Shown: positions 16,288 to 24,053, counted from the first letter of the stretch. The stretch: DNA of 38,979 nucleotides from Micromonospora craterilacus (GCF_003236315.1 NZ_POTY01000029.1:1-38979), one strand, 5' to 3'. Notes: generated from the sequence alone by a model not told the origin. Program-made: numbers and translations.

Positions 16288-17085
16288 TCAGACCGCTCGG
16301 ACAATATGGCGGACCAGCGCCGGCATACGGGTGCGGTCGGCGGCACGCGCGGACATCTGGTTGAGTCCCGCAGCACCGGGGGTACCGAAGAAGCGATGCA
16401 GTATCTCGGCGGCTTGGCGTCCGGTAGCGCTACTCGGCCAGTCCGTAGCGTTTAGCCCGGACGCGTGGGCCGCATGCAGAAGTCGCCAGAGGTCGATCGC
16501 GTCCTTCGCGGCGAAGCGGCCGCGATAAGCAAGCGCTTTGAGACACAGCGCGGATGTCACGTCGGGAAGCGCAAGCCGCACGTTCAGCTCTCCAGCACTG
16601 GTCAGGCGAACTTTGACCTTCAGCACCTCGGGAGGACGGTGCAGGGCAAGCACGAGCCCCGGCACCTCGTCGACCACGAGTTCACCGTGACGCTGATTGG
16701 GCACCAACGCGCCACGATACGAGGGCGCCAGGATGTCGATGACGAGTCTGAGGCCGCCGTGGGCGTCCGTGACCTCCCGGGCAAACCGGTTGGCGGCTTC
16801 GCTAGGTCGATAGCCACGGTCGAGCAGTGCGGCCGGCAGACGGGGGTCGGAAATCACGGTCGGCAGCGCCGCGAAGTCGGCATCGGCCGTCTCCCGCAGC
16901 GGCACCTGCTCGGTGACGTCGTGGAGCGCAACGAGCAGGGTGACCATGTGGCCGCCGACGATCCGGTAGTCCACACCGAGGGCGGCGGCGATCTCCGCCA
17001 GATCGGCGAGCGTACGGAAACCGGCGTCGGCGGCCCGGCTGGTCGATGTCACGAAGACGGGGCTTGCTTCTGCCGGGTCGGTCAT
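16288..17085 (-). CDS. AbiEii-like nucleotidyltransferase (candidate toxin)
   Basis: A 265-residue protein of the AbiEii/AbiGii nucleotidyltransferase family. Near the N-terminus IVGGHMVTLL is the GG-containing nucleotide-binding segment, and RETADADF supplies the paired catalytic Asp residues. A further Asp lies in LRLVIDIL. The C-terminal CLKALAYRGRFAAKDAIDLWRLL matches the K..R..KD..D helix of this family. In type IV toxin-antitoxin systems such enzymes modify tRNA or nucleotides and cause growth arrest or abortive phage infection; the target here is unknown. The ATG overlaps the stop of the upstream regulator (ATGA at 17082-17085), which fits a cotranslated antitoxin-toxin pair. Confidence 0.82.
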   Translation of the reverse strand: MTDPAEASPVFVTSTSRAADAGFRTLADLAEIAAALGVDYRIVGGHMVTLLVALHDVTEQVPLRETADADFAALPTVISDPRLPAALLDRGYRPSEAANRFAREVTDAHGGLRLVIDILAPSYRGALVPNQRHGELVVDEVPGLVLALHRPPEVLKVKVRLTSAGELNVRLALPDVTSALCLKALAYRGRFAAKDAIDLWRLLHAAHASGLNATDWPSSATGRQAAEILHRFFGTPGAAGLNQMSARAADRTRMPALVRHIVRAV

Positions 17086-18083
17086 GCCGCGCGTTCCTGC
17101 TCGTGACGGCGGCGCAGCACCTGCCGTACCCGTTCCGCGGCTTCTTCGCTGTCTGCACCGGGGGCCCGCATGACGTCCCACAGGATCTGGAGCGGGTCCG
17201 CGAGCGGCAGCGCGTTGCCCCGCGTCTGAGAGGCGGTCGGCCAGAGCCCCGGATCGTGCGGCACCGTCAACTCGATGGTCGCCTCCTCCGGCCCGGCGGG
17301 TACCAAGTCGGCTTCGGCAAGGTCCGCCCCGTCGGCGGCGTAGACGACGGCACGGGCCGGCGCCCGCCAGGGGGCGAGGAGATCGGCGGCCACGTCGCCG
17401 GAGACCGCGACGGGTTGTACCCCGGCAGCCGCGAGAATGCTGGCGACTCTGGCGGCCTGTTCGACGACTGCGCGGAGGCCAAACCAGTAGGTGGTGATCC
17501 CACCTGGCCCCGGGTAGCTCGACAGCCACCAGTCGATCGCGGCATCGACGTTCTGCAACGTCCACCCGTCCTGGGCACGCCGCACGACATCGATGTCGGC
17601 GAGCGCGGTCAGCACCTGTGAGACACGCGGCTGGGAGACTCCGGCGAGCGCGGCCAACTCGCGTTGGGTGGCGTGTGGTTGCTGGATCATCCGGCGGACC
17701 AGGGTGAAGGCACCCCACGGCACCCGGCCACGCCTGGTGGGTCGGGTGGCCGCCGGCGCTGGAGGCCGCAACACGATCCGGGTGCCGTCGATGTGCAGCA
17801 CCCCGGCGACATGCTGCCCGCTGTCGACCAACCATGATCCGCCGGTCGCCTCGACGGCTTCTCGGGCGGCGGATGTGGCGGCCGGAACGATGATCAGACA
17901 GGGTTCCGGATAGCGGCCCGCAACGGCGACGATGTCGCTGGGGCTCAGCGGCGTCGGGGATGCGACGACGGCCAGGGTGGCACGGGCGTCGGCATAGGCC
18001 AGCTCCACACGATCACTGCCGTGCGGCACGAGCGCGACCCCGGCGTCGATCAGGGCCTGCCAGACAGACGCCGATATAAGCAT
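17082..18083 (-). CDS. Winged-helix partner of the AbiEii-like toxin (candidate antitoxin)
   Basis: A 333-residue protein from ATG 18083, with GAGGAGGT upstream. A helix-turn-helix lies in the middle (about 131-170, QRELAALAGVSQPRVSQVLTAL), between an N-terminal domain of about 125 residues and a C-terminal domain rich in hydrophobic and acidic residues that resembles the AbiEi C-terminal region in position. Classical AbiEi antitoxins have their winged helix at the N-terminus, so this is a longer variant. It is likely to bind its own promoter: an AT-rich inverted repeat surrounds the ribosome site and start codon. Its assignment as antitoxin rests on gene order and the coupled toxin gene. Confidence 0.7.
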   Translation of the reverse strand: MLISASVWQALIDAGVALVPHGSDRVELAYADARATLAVVASPTPLSPSDIVAVAGRYPEPCLIIVPAATSAAREAVEATGGSWLVDSGQHVAGVLHIDGTRIVLRPPAPAATRPTRRGRVPWGAFTLVRRMIQQPHATQRELAALAGVSQPRVSQVLTALADIDVVRRAQDGWTLQNVDAAIDWWLSSYPGPGGITTYWFGLRAVVEQAARVASILAAAGVQPVAVSGDVAADLLAPWRAPARAVVYAADGADLAEADLVPAGPEEATIELTVPHDPGLWPTASQTRGNALPLADPLQILWDVMRAPGADSEEAAERVRQVLRRRHEQERAA

Positions 18084-18111
18084 TACCAGACCTCCTCAGA
18101 TAATACTTATA
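18075..18111 (-). promoter_or_regulatory. Inverted repeat over ribosome site and start codon of the AbiEi-like gene (candidate operator)
   Basis: Arms TATAAGCATTA (18075-18085) and TAATACTTATA (18101-18111) match as an inverted repeat with one mismatch and 15 bases between them. The spacer holds the ribosome site, and one arm contains the ATG. The stretch is strikingly AT-rich for this genome. TATTAT/TATAAG on the minus strand could also be the -10 element. Confidence 0.7.
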
Positions 18112-18186
18112 CACCCTGTTCGAGGCTTCGGCGGCAACGGACGGGTGTATCTCTACGCCCCCGGCGTGACGGGTTAGGTTGCCGGG

Positions 18187-18621
18187 ATGGAGCAGCGCAT
18201 CAGCCTGATCACGCTCGGGGTGACCGACCTCGCCCGGTCCCGTACGTTCTACGAACGGATCGGCTGGCGGGGCCAGGAGGTCGAGCAGACGGTGTTCTTC
18301 CAGGCCGGCGGGCTCGCCGTCGTGCTCTGGGCTCGGGAGTCGCTGGCGACGGACGCCGGTGTCGACGCCCGCGCCACCGGTGGATTCGGCGGGATCGCCC
18401 TGGCGCACAACGTACGCGAACGCGATGAGGTGGATCAGGTGCTGGCCGCAGCGGCCGAGGCCGGGGCGGTGGTCACCCAACCGGCGCGCGAGACCTCCTA
18501 CGGCGGGTACGCGGGCTACTTCGCCGACCCGGACGGGCACTCCTGGGAGATCGCCTGGAACCCCGGATTTCCCCTGGCGACGGACGGCTCGATCATTGTG
18601 CCCGACTTCGGCACCGCCTGA
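18187..18621 (+). CDS. VOC (glyoxalase/bleomycin-resistance fold) protein
   Basis: A 144-residue protein with two beta-alpha-beta-beta-beta modules. It opens ISLITLGVTDLARSRTFYERIGW, the usual VOC start, and ends with YAGYFADPDGHSWEIAWNP, where the Glu in SWEIAW is the common metal ligand. VOC proteins range from glyoxalases and dioxygenases to antibiotic-binding proteins, so a specific reaction cannot be named. The start at 18187 has only a weak ribosome site. It is divergent from the AbiE-like operon, sharing a 103-base upstream region with it. Confidence 0.85.
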   Translation: MEQRISLITLGVTDLARSRTFYERIGWRGQEVEQTVFFQAGGLAVVLWARESLATDAGVDARATGGFGGIALAHNVRERDEVDQVLAAAAEAGAVVTQPARETSYGGYAGYFADPDGHSWEIAWNPGFPLATDGSIIVPDFGTA

Positions 18622-18781
18622 TCCGAGAGAGAAGCCAGGGCCGAGGCCACGACCATTACCGCCCTGCACCAGCCGACGGCGAGGACGTCTCGGGCGGGAG
18701 CCTGGTTGATCACGGCGGCGGATCGCTGGTGCGGTCGTGGCATGCTACTCACGGCTGACCCCAACAGATCGAGGTATCGGC

Positions 18782-19519
18782 ATGAAGCTGCGCAGAAGCC
18801 GCTCGCCGCTGGTGAATCCCCTCATCTTCGTGACGCTCGGTGCGGTCGTGCTGCGGAGTCTTGTTCCCGCTCCGGCCCTGATGTGGGTTCTCGCCGGCCT
18901 CGTGCTGCTGACGGTCGGCGTGCTCGTCGCCGACCGACTCCGGCCGTTCCGGTTCCACATCGGAGCAGCCGGGCTGAACCTCCGGGTCGCCGGGCTCAAC
19001 CGGCTGGTGCCGTGGGCCGAGGTCGACGCGATCATTCTCGACCAGTTGGCGGCTGGCGGCAGTGGAAGATCCCCGTCGTTGCTGCTGGTGCCGGCCACCG
19101 GATCGACCATCGATGCTCCGCTCACCGGCCGGAGTCCGGTCGACGGTCGGCCGGCCCTGGTCCTCGTCGATCTCAACCGCGTTCAACAGCCGGCAGACCA
19201 GGTGGCAGCCGCCCTGGCCCGCTTCGGCGGGAGCCGCTTCGTGGATCTCCGGCAACCCCGCCACGACGAGCCGGCCTTCGAGGTTGCGCTACGCGGGTAC
19301 GAGAAGAGGCAGGTGGATGACCTGGTCCAGCGGTGCGAGGACGCACTCGCCTCGGGCCGGACGTCGCAGCGCCATGAGGTCAAGGCGGAGCTCGACCGGG
19401 CGCGGGGGACTATGGAGCTCGCCCTGCGCGGGTACAACTGCGCACAGGTGGACCGCTACCTGGACCGGATGTCGGCCGCACTGGCGAGCTGGCACGACGA
19501 GGGCATCAAACCGGCCTGA
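18782..19519 (+). CDS. Membrane protein with two DivIVA-like motifs
   Basis: A 245-residue protein from ATG 18782 with GAGGT upstream. Two N-terminal transmembrane helices (about 10-50) are followed by a PH-like beta-rich segment (RFHIGAAGLNLRVAGLNRLVPWAEVD). At the C-terminus are two copies of a short motif: FEVALRGYEKRQVDDLV and MELALRGYNCAQVDRYL, separated by about 45 residues. The RGY...QVD core is that of DivIVA-type membrane-binding or coiled-coil segments, which suggests a role at the division site or poles. It ends 9 bases from the convergent exporter gene. The exact function is unknown. Confidence 0.72.
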   Translation: MKLRRSRSPLVNPLIFVTLGAVVLRSLVPAPALMWVLAGLVLLTVGVLVADRLRPFRFHIGAAGLNLRVAGLNRLVPWAEVDAIILDQLAAGGSGRSPSLLLVPATGSTIDAPLTGRSPVDGRPALVLVDLNRVQQPADQVAAALARFGGSRFVDLRQPRHDEPAFEVALRGYEKRQVDDLVQRCEDALASGRTSQRHEVKAELDRARGTMELALRGYNCAQVDRYLDRMSAALASWHDEGIKPA

Positions 19520-19528
19520 GCGCCACGG

Positions 19529-20758
19529 TCAGCGCGAGCGGGTCCGGGCCAGGGTGAGGACGACGAGCAGCGAGGCGGCCGCCGCGCCGCTGACCACCAC
19601 GGCCATCGGTACCGCGCTGCCTTCCCCGCCGAGCCCTACCAGCGGCGCGGCGCCGGCCGCGACCACGGCCTGGATGCCGCCGAGCAGGGCTGCCGCCGTG
19701 CCGGCTCGGGCGGCGTGCCGGTCGAGGGCGAGGGCGGTGCCGTTGGGCATCACCATGCCCAGGGATCCGACGAAGGCGAACAACGCCACGATGACCAGGG
19801 GCAGGGCGCCGAGCAGTGCCCCGGTGAGCACGCCGAGGGCGGCGAGCAGGCCGATGCCGAGGGCGCTGAGCAGCAGCGGCCGTGGGTCGTGCCGGTCCAG
19901 CAGCCGGGCGTTGAGCTGACCGACGGCGACGAAGGCGAGGGCGTTGGCGCCGAACACGAGGCTGAACGTGCCGGCGGAGAGGCCGAAGACGTCCTGCAGG
20001 ACGAACGAGGAGCCGGAGAGGTAGGCGAACAGTCCGGCGAAGGCGAGGCCCTGGGTCAGCGCGTACCCGAGGTAGACGCGGTCGGCGAGCAGGGCGCGGC
20101 CGGCGGCGGCGGTCGCGGCCAGGCCGCCGGTGTTGCGTCGCGCGGCCGGCAGGGTCTCGGGGAGTCGCCACGCGGCGGCGGTGGCGAGCAGGCCGCCGAT
20201 GACGGCGAGGGCGACGAAGACGGTACGCCAGTCGCCGACGCGCAGCACCAGGCTGCCGAAGGCGGGGGCGGCCATCGGGGCGATGCCGAAGACCAGGGCG
20301 AGCCGGGAGAAGTACTTCGCGGCGGCCCGTCCGGCGTAGAGGTCGCGGACGACGGCGCGGGCGACCACGGTGCCCATGCCGCCAGCGAAGCCCTGGGCGA
20401 ACCGCGCCGCGGCCAGGGTCTCCGCGGACGGGGCGAGCGCACAGACCAGCGACAGCAGGGTGTACGCGGCGACGCCGACCAGCACCGGCAGGCGCCGTCC
20501 CCAGCGGTCGCTGAGCGGGCCGGTGACGAGTTGACCGAGGGCCATGCCGACCAGGCAGGCGGTCAGGGAGAGCTGGATCTGTGCCTGGCTGGCGGCCAGG
20601 TCGCGGGTCATCTCGGGAAACGCCGGCAGGTAGGTGTCCAGCGACAGCGGCCCGATCGCGGTGAGGGCGCCGAGCAGCACCAGCAGCCCGACGGCGGCCC
20701 GGCCGGTGGGTGCGCCGATCCGCTCCGGCGGGCGTACGGGCGCGGCGGTCTGCGGCAT
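19529..20758 (-). CDS. Bcr/CflA-type multidrug MFS exporter
   Basis: A 409-residue protein with twelve predicted transmembrane helices. The first helix ends in SLDTYLPAFPEM, a signature of the Bcr/CflA drug-resistance branch. The A-motif GPLSDRWGRRLPV lies in the loop between helices 2 and 3, and FAQGFAGGMGTVVARAVVRDLY is the conserved helix 4 region. It exports drugs or metabolites by proton antiport; the substrate is unknown. ATG 20758 has GAGGGGA upstream. It is divergent from a MarR regulator 80 bases away with a palindrome between them, so repression by that regulator is likely. Confidence 0.9.
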   Translation of the reverse strand: MPQTAAPVRPPERIGAPTGRAAVGLLVLLGALTAIGPLSLDTYLPAFPEMTRDLAASQAQIQLSLTACLVGMALGQLVTGPLSDRWGRRLPVLVGVAAYTLLSLVCALAPSAETLAAARFAQGFAGGMGTVVARAVVRDLYAGRAAAKYFSRLALVFGIAPMAAPAFGSLVLRVGDWRTVFVALAVIGGLLATAAAWRLPETLPAARRNTGGLAATAAAGRALLADRVYLGYALTQGLAFAGLFAYLSGSSFVLQDVFGLSAGTFSLVFGANALAFVAVGQLNARLLDRHDPRPLLLSALGIGLLAALGVLTGALLGALPLVIVALFAFVGSLGMVMPNGTALALDRHAARAGTAAALLGGIQAVVAAGAAPLVGLGGEGSAVPMAVVVSGAAAASLLVVLTLARTRSR

Positions 20759-20795
20759 CGGCGGTCCCCTCGGCGGTCGGCTGCGCCCGGTTACG

Positions 20796-20817
20796 ATAGC
20801 TCTGTCATCAGAGGTAT
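20796..20817. promoter_or_regulatory. Palindrome between exporter and MarR genes (candidate MarR operator)
   Basis: ATAGCTCTG (20796-20804) and CAGAGGTAT (20809-20817) form an inverted repeat around TCAT, with one mismatched pair. The position between divergent genes, 22-base length and AT-rich ends fit a MarR dimer site that controls both genes. Confidence 0.7.
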
Positions 20818-20838
20818 TGCTGCGGGAAGGGTCGCGCT

Positions 20839-21282
20839 GTGACGGACGAGACGCTCGCCCAGCTCGGCGCCGCCCTGGGCGACCTGCACCGGGTGCTGCG
20901 GCGTACGGCCAGTCAGCGGGCGGGCCGGGTGGCCCTGCCGGACGCGCAGGTGGAGGTGCTGCGGCTGGTGCAGCGGCAGCCCGGGATCAGCGTCCGGGAG
21001 GCCGCCGAGCGCCTCGGTACCGCCGCGAACACGGTGAGCACGCTGGTCGGCGAGTTGACCGCCGCCGGTCTGCTGAACCGGGACCGGGATCCGGCCGACC
21101 GGCGTACCGTCCGGTTGGGGTTGACCGACGCGGCGCGGGAGCGGATCGCCGCGTACGGCCAGCACCGCCGCGACCTGCTCGCCGCCGCGCTGGTCGGCCT
21201 CGACCCGGCGGACCGGGAACGGCTGCTCGCCGCCGTGCCGGCGCTGTCCCGCCTGGCCGCCCTCGCCGCCGAGCAACGCTGA
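20839..21282 (+). CDS. MarR-family transcriptional regulator
   Basis: A 147-residue winged-helix protein. The recognition region is VREAAERLGTAANTVSTLVGELTAAGL, followed by the wing DRDPADRRTVRLGLTDAA with the conserved Asp-x-Arg pair. The N- and C-terminal helices form the dimer interface. It starts at GTG 20839 with GGGAAGG upstream. It is divergent from the Bcr/CflA exporter and most likely represses it and itself through the palindrome at 20796-20817, releasing on binding a phenolic or drug ligand. No second target is visible. Confidence 0.9.
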   Translation: MTDETLAQLGAALGDLHRVLRRTASQRAGRVALPDAQVEVLRLVQRQPGISVREAAERLGTAANTVSTLVGELTAAGLLNRDRDPADRRTVRLGLTDAARERIAAYGQHRRDLLAAALVGLDPADRERLLAAVPALSRLAALAAEQR

Positions 21283-21393
21283 ACACCGGCCCGCGAACCC
21301 GCCGCGGAACGCTGAACGCCGGCCCGCGCACTCGCCGAGCGACGGCGGCAGGTGAAGCCGCCGCGGAACGCCGAACGCCGACCCACGAACCCG
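21275..21393 (+). repeat. Three degenerate direct repeats after the MarR gene
   Basis: Segments beginning AACGCTGAACACCGGCC (21275), AACGCTGAACGCCGGCC (21308) and AACGCCGAACGCCGACC (21367) are related, each followed by C-rich sequence. The first overlaps the MarR stop codon. They look like decayed duplications of the gene end. Confidence 0.55.
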
Positions 21394-21428
21394 CCGCGCG
21401 CCGCCGACAGCGGGTCGGCGGCGCGCGG
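21394..21428. terminator. Bidirectional terminator between convergent MarR and YCII genes
   Basis: A perfect 15-bp stem (CCGCGCGCCGCCGAC and its complement) with a 5-base loop AGCGG lies between convergent genes. It has no U-tract. Confidence 0.8.
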
Positions 21429-21444
21429 TGCGGATCGGCGGTGA

Positions 21445-21825
21445 TCAGGAGGCCGGAGCCAGGTCCTCCCACTCGGTGACCCGGCGGACGTCCACCTCCA
21501 CGTCGACGCCGGTCTCGGCGAAGAGGTCGGCGAACCGCCGGCCCCACTCCATCGCCTCCGCCTTGTCGCGGACCTGCATCAGCGCGAACCCGGCGATCAG
21601 CTCCTTGGTCTCGGCGTACGGCCCGTCGGTGACGGTCGACTTGCCGCCGGTGACGGTGATCCGGCCGGCGTCCACGCTGCTCGGCCGCAGCCCTTCACCG
21701 GAGAGCAGTACGCCCGACTTGACCGCCTCTTCCATGAAGGCGCCCATCCTGGCGATGAAGTCCGGCGTCGGGCTCCAGAGCTCGGGATTGCTGTCGTCCA
21801 GCTTGTGCATGAGCATGAAACGCAT
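21445..21825 (-). CDS. YCII/DGPF-domain protein
   Basis: A 126-residue YCII-related protein. The name-giving motif appears as STVTDGPYAETKELIAGF, and MRFMLMHK and SGVLLSGEGLRPS are typical of the family. The biochemical role of DGPF proteins is not established; YciI-like folds can act as small dehalogenase or lactonase-type enzymes. ATG 21825 has GGAAAGGA upstream. It lies 29 bases after the DUF998 gene on the same strand and next to an ECF42-type sigma factor. DGPF genes are the known conserved neighbours and targets of ECF42, so it is probably controlled by that sigma factor from the promoter at 22596-22622. Confidence 0.88.
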   Translation of the reverse strand: MRFMLMHKLDDSNPELWSPTPDFIARMGAFMEEAVKSGVLLSGEGLRPSSVDAGRITVTGGKSTVTDGPYAETKELIAGFALMQVRDKAEAMEWGRRFADLFAETGVDVEVDVRRVTEWEDLAPAS

Positions 21826-21854
21826 CGATCTTGTCCTTTCCAGGGTTCCTACGG

Positions 21855-22526
21855 TCAGTAAGGGCGAACAGCCAGCAGCCGGGCGGAGACCGCCGCGAGC
21901 CAGCCGAAGAGGACACCGCAGCCGACGGCCATCCGGACGCTGAGGCTGTCCTGATCCGGCCAGGCCATCACGACCACCACCACGATGGCGCAGGCCAGCG
22001 ACAGCGCGGCGGCACCGCGCTGCCCGCGCCGGGCGTACCGGCGGGCGAAGACCAGGCAGGCCGCGGTGAGCGACCAGAACGCGAGCATCGCGCCGACCCC
22101 GTGGCCGACCGCGTGCCAGCTCGCCGTCTCCGCCAGCCCTTCCGGCGCGCCGGCCGGCCAACCCATGCTCGGGTCGGCGACCAGCACCCCGCCGATGACC
22201 AGCCCGACGCCGAAGGCGGCCACCAGCCGTGGCCCCCAGGTGCCGGCGGGCCGGCCGCGCAGCACCCGGCGCATCCCGGCCGCGCCGGCGAGGGCGAGCA
22301 GCCCGCTCACCACGAACGTGGCGATCTGGATCCACCCGTGCTCGCCGAGAGCGAGCAGGCTGAGCGGCTGCCGGCTCAGGTCGAACCCGTCGCGGGTCAG
22401 CACCTGCGCGGTGGCCGACACCGCGAACACCGGCCCGGCGGCGATCCCGCCGGCCAGCAACACCCCCGTCGTACGCTGCGTGCCGGCGTCCGCCACTCCG
22501 GGCCGTACGGTCGTCGCCGTCGCCAT
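21855..22526 (-). CDS. DUF998-family membrane protein
   Basis: A 223-residue integral membrane protein with about six transmembrane helices and the DUF998 pattern: FDLSRQPLSLLALGEHGWIQ after helix 1, DPSMGWP in a loop, and SWHAVGHGVGAML before the later helices. Function is unknown. ATG 22526 has GAGGAGG upstream, while the frame extending to 22589 has no such site. It is the first gene of a two-gene unit with the YCII/DGPF protein. A promoter matching the ECF42 motif lies about 70 bases upstream, suggesting stress-induced expression by the neighbouring sigma factor. Confidence 0.85.
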   Translation of the reverse strand: MATATTVRPGVADAGTQRTTGVLLAGGIAAGPVFAVSATAQVLTRDGFDLSRQPLSLLALGEHGWIQIATFVVSGLLALAGAAGMRRVLRGRPAGTWGPRLVAAFGVGLVIGGVLVADPSMGWPAGAPEGLAETASWHAVGHGVGAMLAFWSLTAACLVFARRYARRGQRGAAALSLACAIVVVVVMAWPDQDSLSVRMAVGCGVLFGWLAAVSARLLAVRPY

Positions 22527-22595
22527 CTCTGCCTCCTCGTCCTGCCGGCCCGTCGCCGGTGTGCCGCGCCGGTCGGTCCCGGCGGTCACTGACGC

Positions 22596-22622
22596 GTCGA
22601 GCGGCCCGACCGGGATTCGACA
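22596..22622 (-). promoter_or_regulatory. ECF42-type sigma promoter for the DUF998-YCII unit
   Basis: On the minus strand TGTCGA (22622-22617) is followed after 17 bases by CGAC (22599-22596). The ECF42 consensus, as I recall it from Streptomyces venezuelae work, is TGTCGA at -35 and CGA/TC at -10. The predicted start site is near 22589, giving a leader of about 60 bases. Confidence 0.75.
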
Positions 22623-22652
22623 TCGGGGCCGGATCTTTTTTCGCGAGGTTCG

Positions 22653-23927
22653 TCAGCGGGTCGGCGGGACCCCTCGGGCACAGTCGGCGGCCCGGTCACG
22701 CAGCAGCGTCCGTTCCCGCTCATTGCCGGTCAACTCGGCCGCGCGGGTGAACTCGGCGGCGGCCTCGTCGTAACGGCCGAGCTTGGCCAGCAGGTCCCCG
22801 ATCACGGTGGGCAGCAGGTGGTAGCGGGCCAGGGCCGGCTCGTCGACCAGGGCGCGGGCCACCTCCAGGCCGGCGGCCGGGCCGTCGGCGAAGGAGACCG
22901 CCACCGCCCGGTTCAGCTCCACCACCGGCGACGGCGCGACCCGGGCCAGCTCCGCGTAGCTGGCCGCGATCCGCGTCCAGTCCGTCTCCCCGGGGGTACC
23001 CGCCCGCGCGTGGCAGGCCGCGATCTCCGCCTGGAGGGTGTACGGGCCGGCCTGGCCGTTGCCGGCGCGGGCCCGCTCCAGCGCGTCCAGCCCCCGGCGG
23101 ATGAGCAGCCGGTCCCAGCGGCGTCGGTCCTGTTCCATCAGCAGCACCGGCTCGCCGTTGGCGTCGGTACGGGTCTGCGTCCGCGACGCCTGGATCTCCA
23201 GCAGCGCGGCCAGCCCGTGCACCTCGGGTTCGTCCGGCATCAGCCGTTGCAGCACCCGGGCCAGGCGCAGCGCGTCCTCGCAGAGCGCCGGGCGCATCCA
23301 GTCGTCCCCGGCGGTCGCCGCGTAACCCTCGTTGAAGATCAGGTAGATGACCTCCAGCACGCTGGCCAGCCGCTCCCCGCGCTCGGCCACGCCGGGCACC
23401 TCGAACGGCACCTTGGCGTCGGCGAGGGTCTTCTTGGCCCGGGTGATCCGCTGGGCCATGGTGGCCTCCGGCACCAGGAACGCTCGGGCGATCTCCTCGG
23501 TCTTCAGCCCGCCGAGCATCCGCAGGGTCAGCGCCGCCCGCGCCTGCGGGGTGAGCACCGGGTGGCAGGCGGTGAAGATCAGCCGGAGCAGGTCGTCGTC
23601 GATCCGTTCCTCGAAGGCCGCGTCGAAGTCCGGGGTGAACGTCTCGTTGCCCAGGCCGTGGCCAAGTTCGGCGACCTTGCGGTCCTGCACCTGCCGGCGG
23701 CGTATCCCGTCGATCGCGCGCCGCTTGCCGACCGCGGTCAGCCAGGCACCGGGGTTGGCCGGTACGCCGTCGCGGGGCCACTCCTCCAGCGCGGCGACCA
23801 GGGCGTCCTGGGCCAGTTCCTCGGCCCAGCCGACATCGCGCACCAGCGCCGCCAGGGCGGCGATCACCCGCCCGGACTCGATCCGCCACACCGCGTCGAT
23901 CGCGCGGTTGACCTCGGTGACTCCCAT
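22653..23927 (-). CDS. ECF42-type RNA polymerase sigma factor with TPR-like C-terminal extension
   Basis: A 424-residue sigma factor, much longer than the usual 180-200 for ECF sigmas. Region 2 is at about 1-75 (AIDAVWRIESGRVIAALAALVRD, then AEELAQDALVAALEEWP). Region 4 is at about 110-170 (LRMLGGLKTEEIARAFLVPEATMAQRITRAKK). The long C-terminal half is helical, with FNEGYAA and TPR-like segments (ELNRAVAVS, RYDEAAAEFTRAAEL). This layout and the DGPF neighbour define the ECF42 group, where the extension replaces an anti-sigma factor and is needed for activity. ATG 23927 is chosen by similarity, without a clear ribosome site; a TTG at 23963 is possible. Confidence 0.88.
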   Translation of the reverse strand: MGVTEVNRAIDAVWRIESGRVIAALAALVRDVGWAEELAQDALVAALEEWPRDGVPANPGAWLTAVGKRRAIDGIRRRQVQDRKVAELGHGLGNETFTPDFDAAFEERIDDDLLRLIFTACHPVLTPQARAALTLRMLGGLKTEEIARAFLVPEATMAQRITRAKKTLADAKVPFEVPGVAERGERLASVLEVIYLIFNEGYAATAGDDWMRPALCEDALRLARVLQRLMPDEPEVHGLAALLEIQASRTQTRTDANGEPVLLMEQDRRRWDRLLIRRGLDALERARAGNGQAGPYTLQAEIAACHARAGTPGETDWTRIAASYAELARVAPSPVVELNRAVAVSFADGPAAGLEVARALVDEPALARYHLLPTVIGDLLAKLGRYDEAAAEFTRAAELTGNERERTLLRDRAADCARGVPPTR

Positions 23928-23988
23928 GGGCGCATCAGACCAGGCCGGGTCGGCCCCGGGCAACGACCCCGGCGGTGGCGTACGTCGC

Positions 23989-24015
23989 TGTCACACCCGG
24001 CTCCTAGCCTCGGTC
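23989..24015 (+). promoter_or_regulatory. Possible ECF-type promoter before the second VOC gene
   Basis: TGTCACA (23989-23995) and CGGTC (24011-24015) are separated by 15 bases, 38 bases before the ATG. This resembles ECF41/SigJ-type promoters rather than the ECF42 motif. Short motifs like this occur by chance, so support is weak. Confidence 0.3.
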
Positions 24016-24053
24016 AGGTCCGAACTTCTTCCTGTGCCCGACGGAGGCAGCAA

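Noticed and set aside
19715..20842. Plus-strand frame opposite the Bcr/CflA exporter
   Set aside because: Low-complexity Glu/Gly/Gln shadow without a recognisable domain; the minus frame has 12 helices and MFS motifs.
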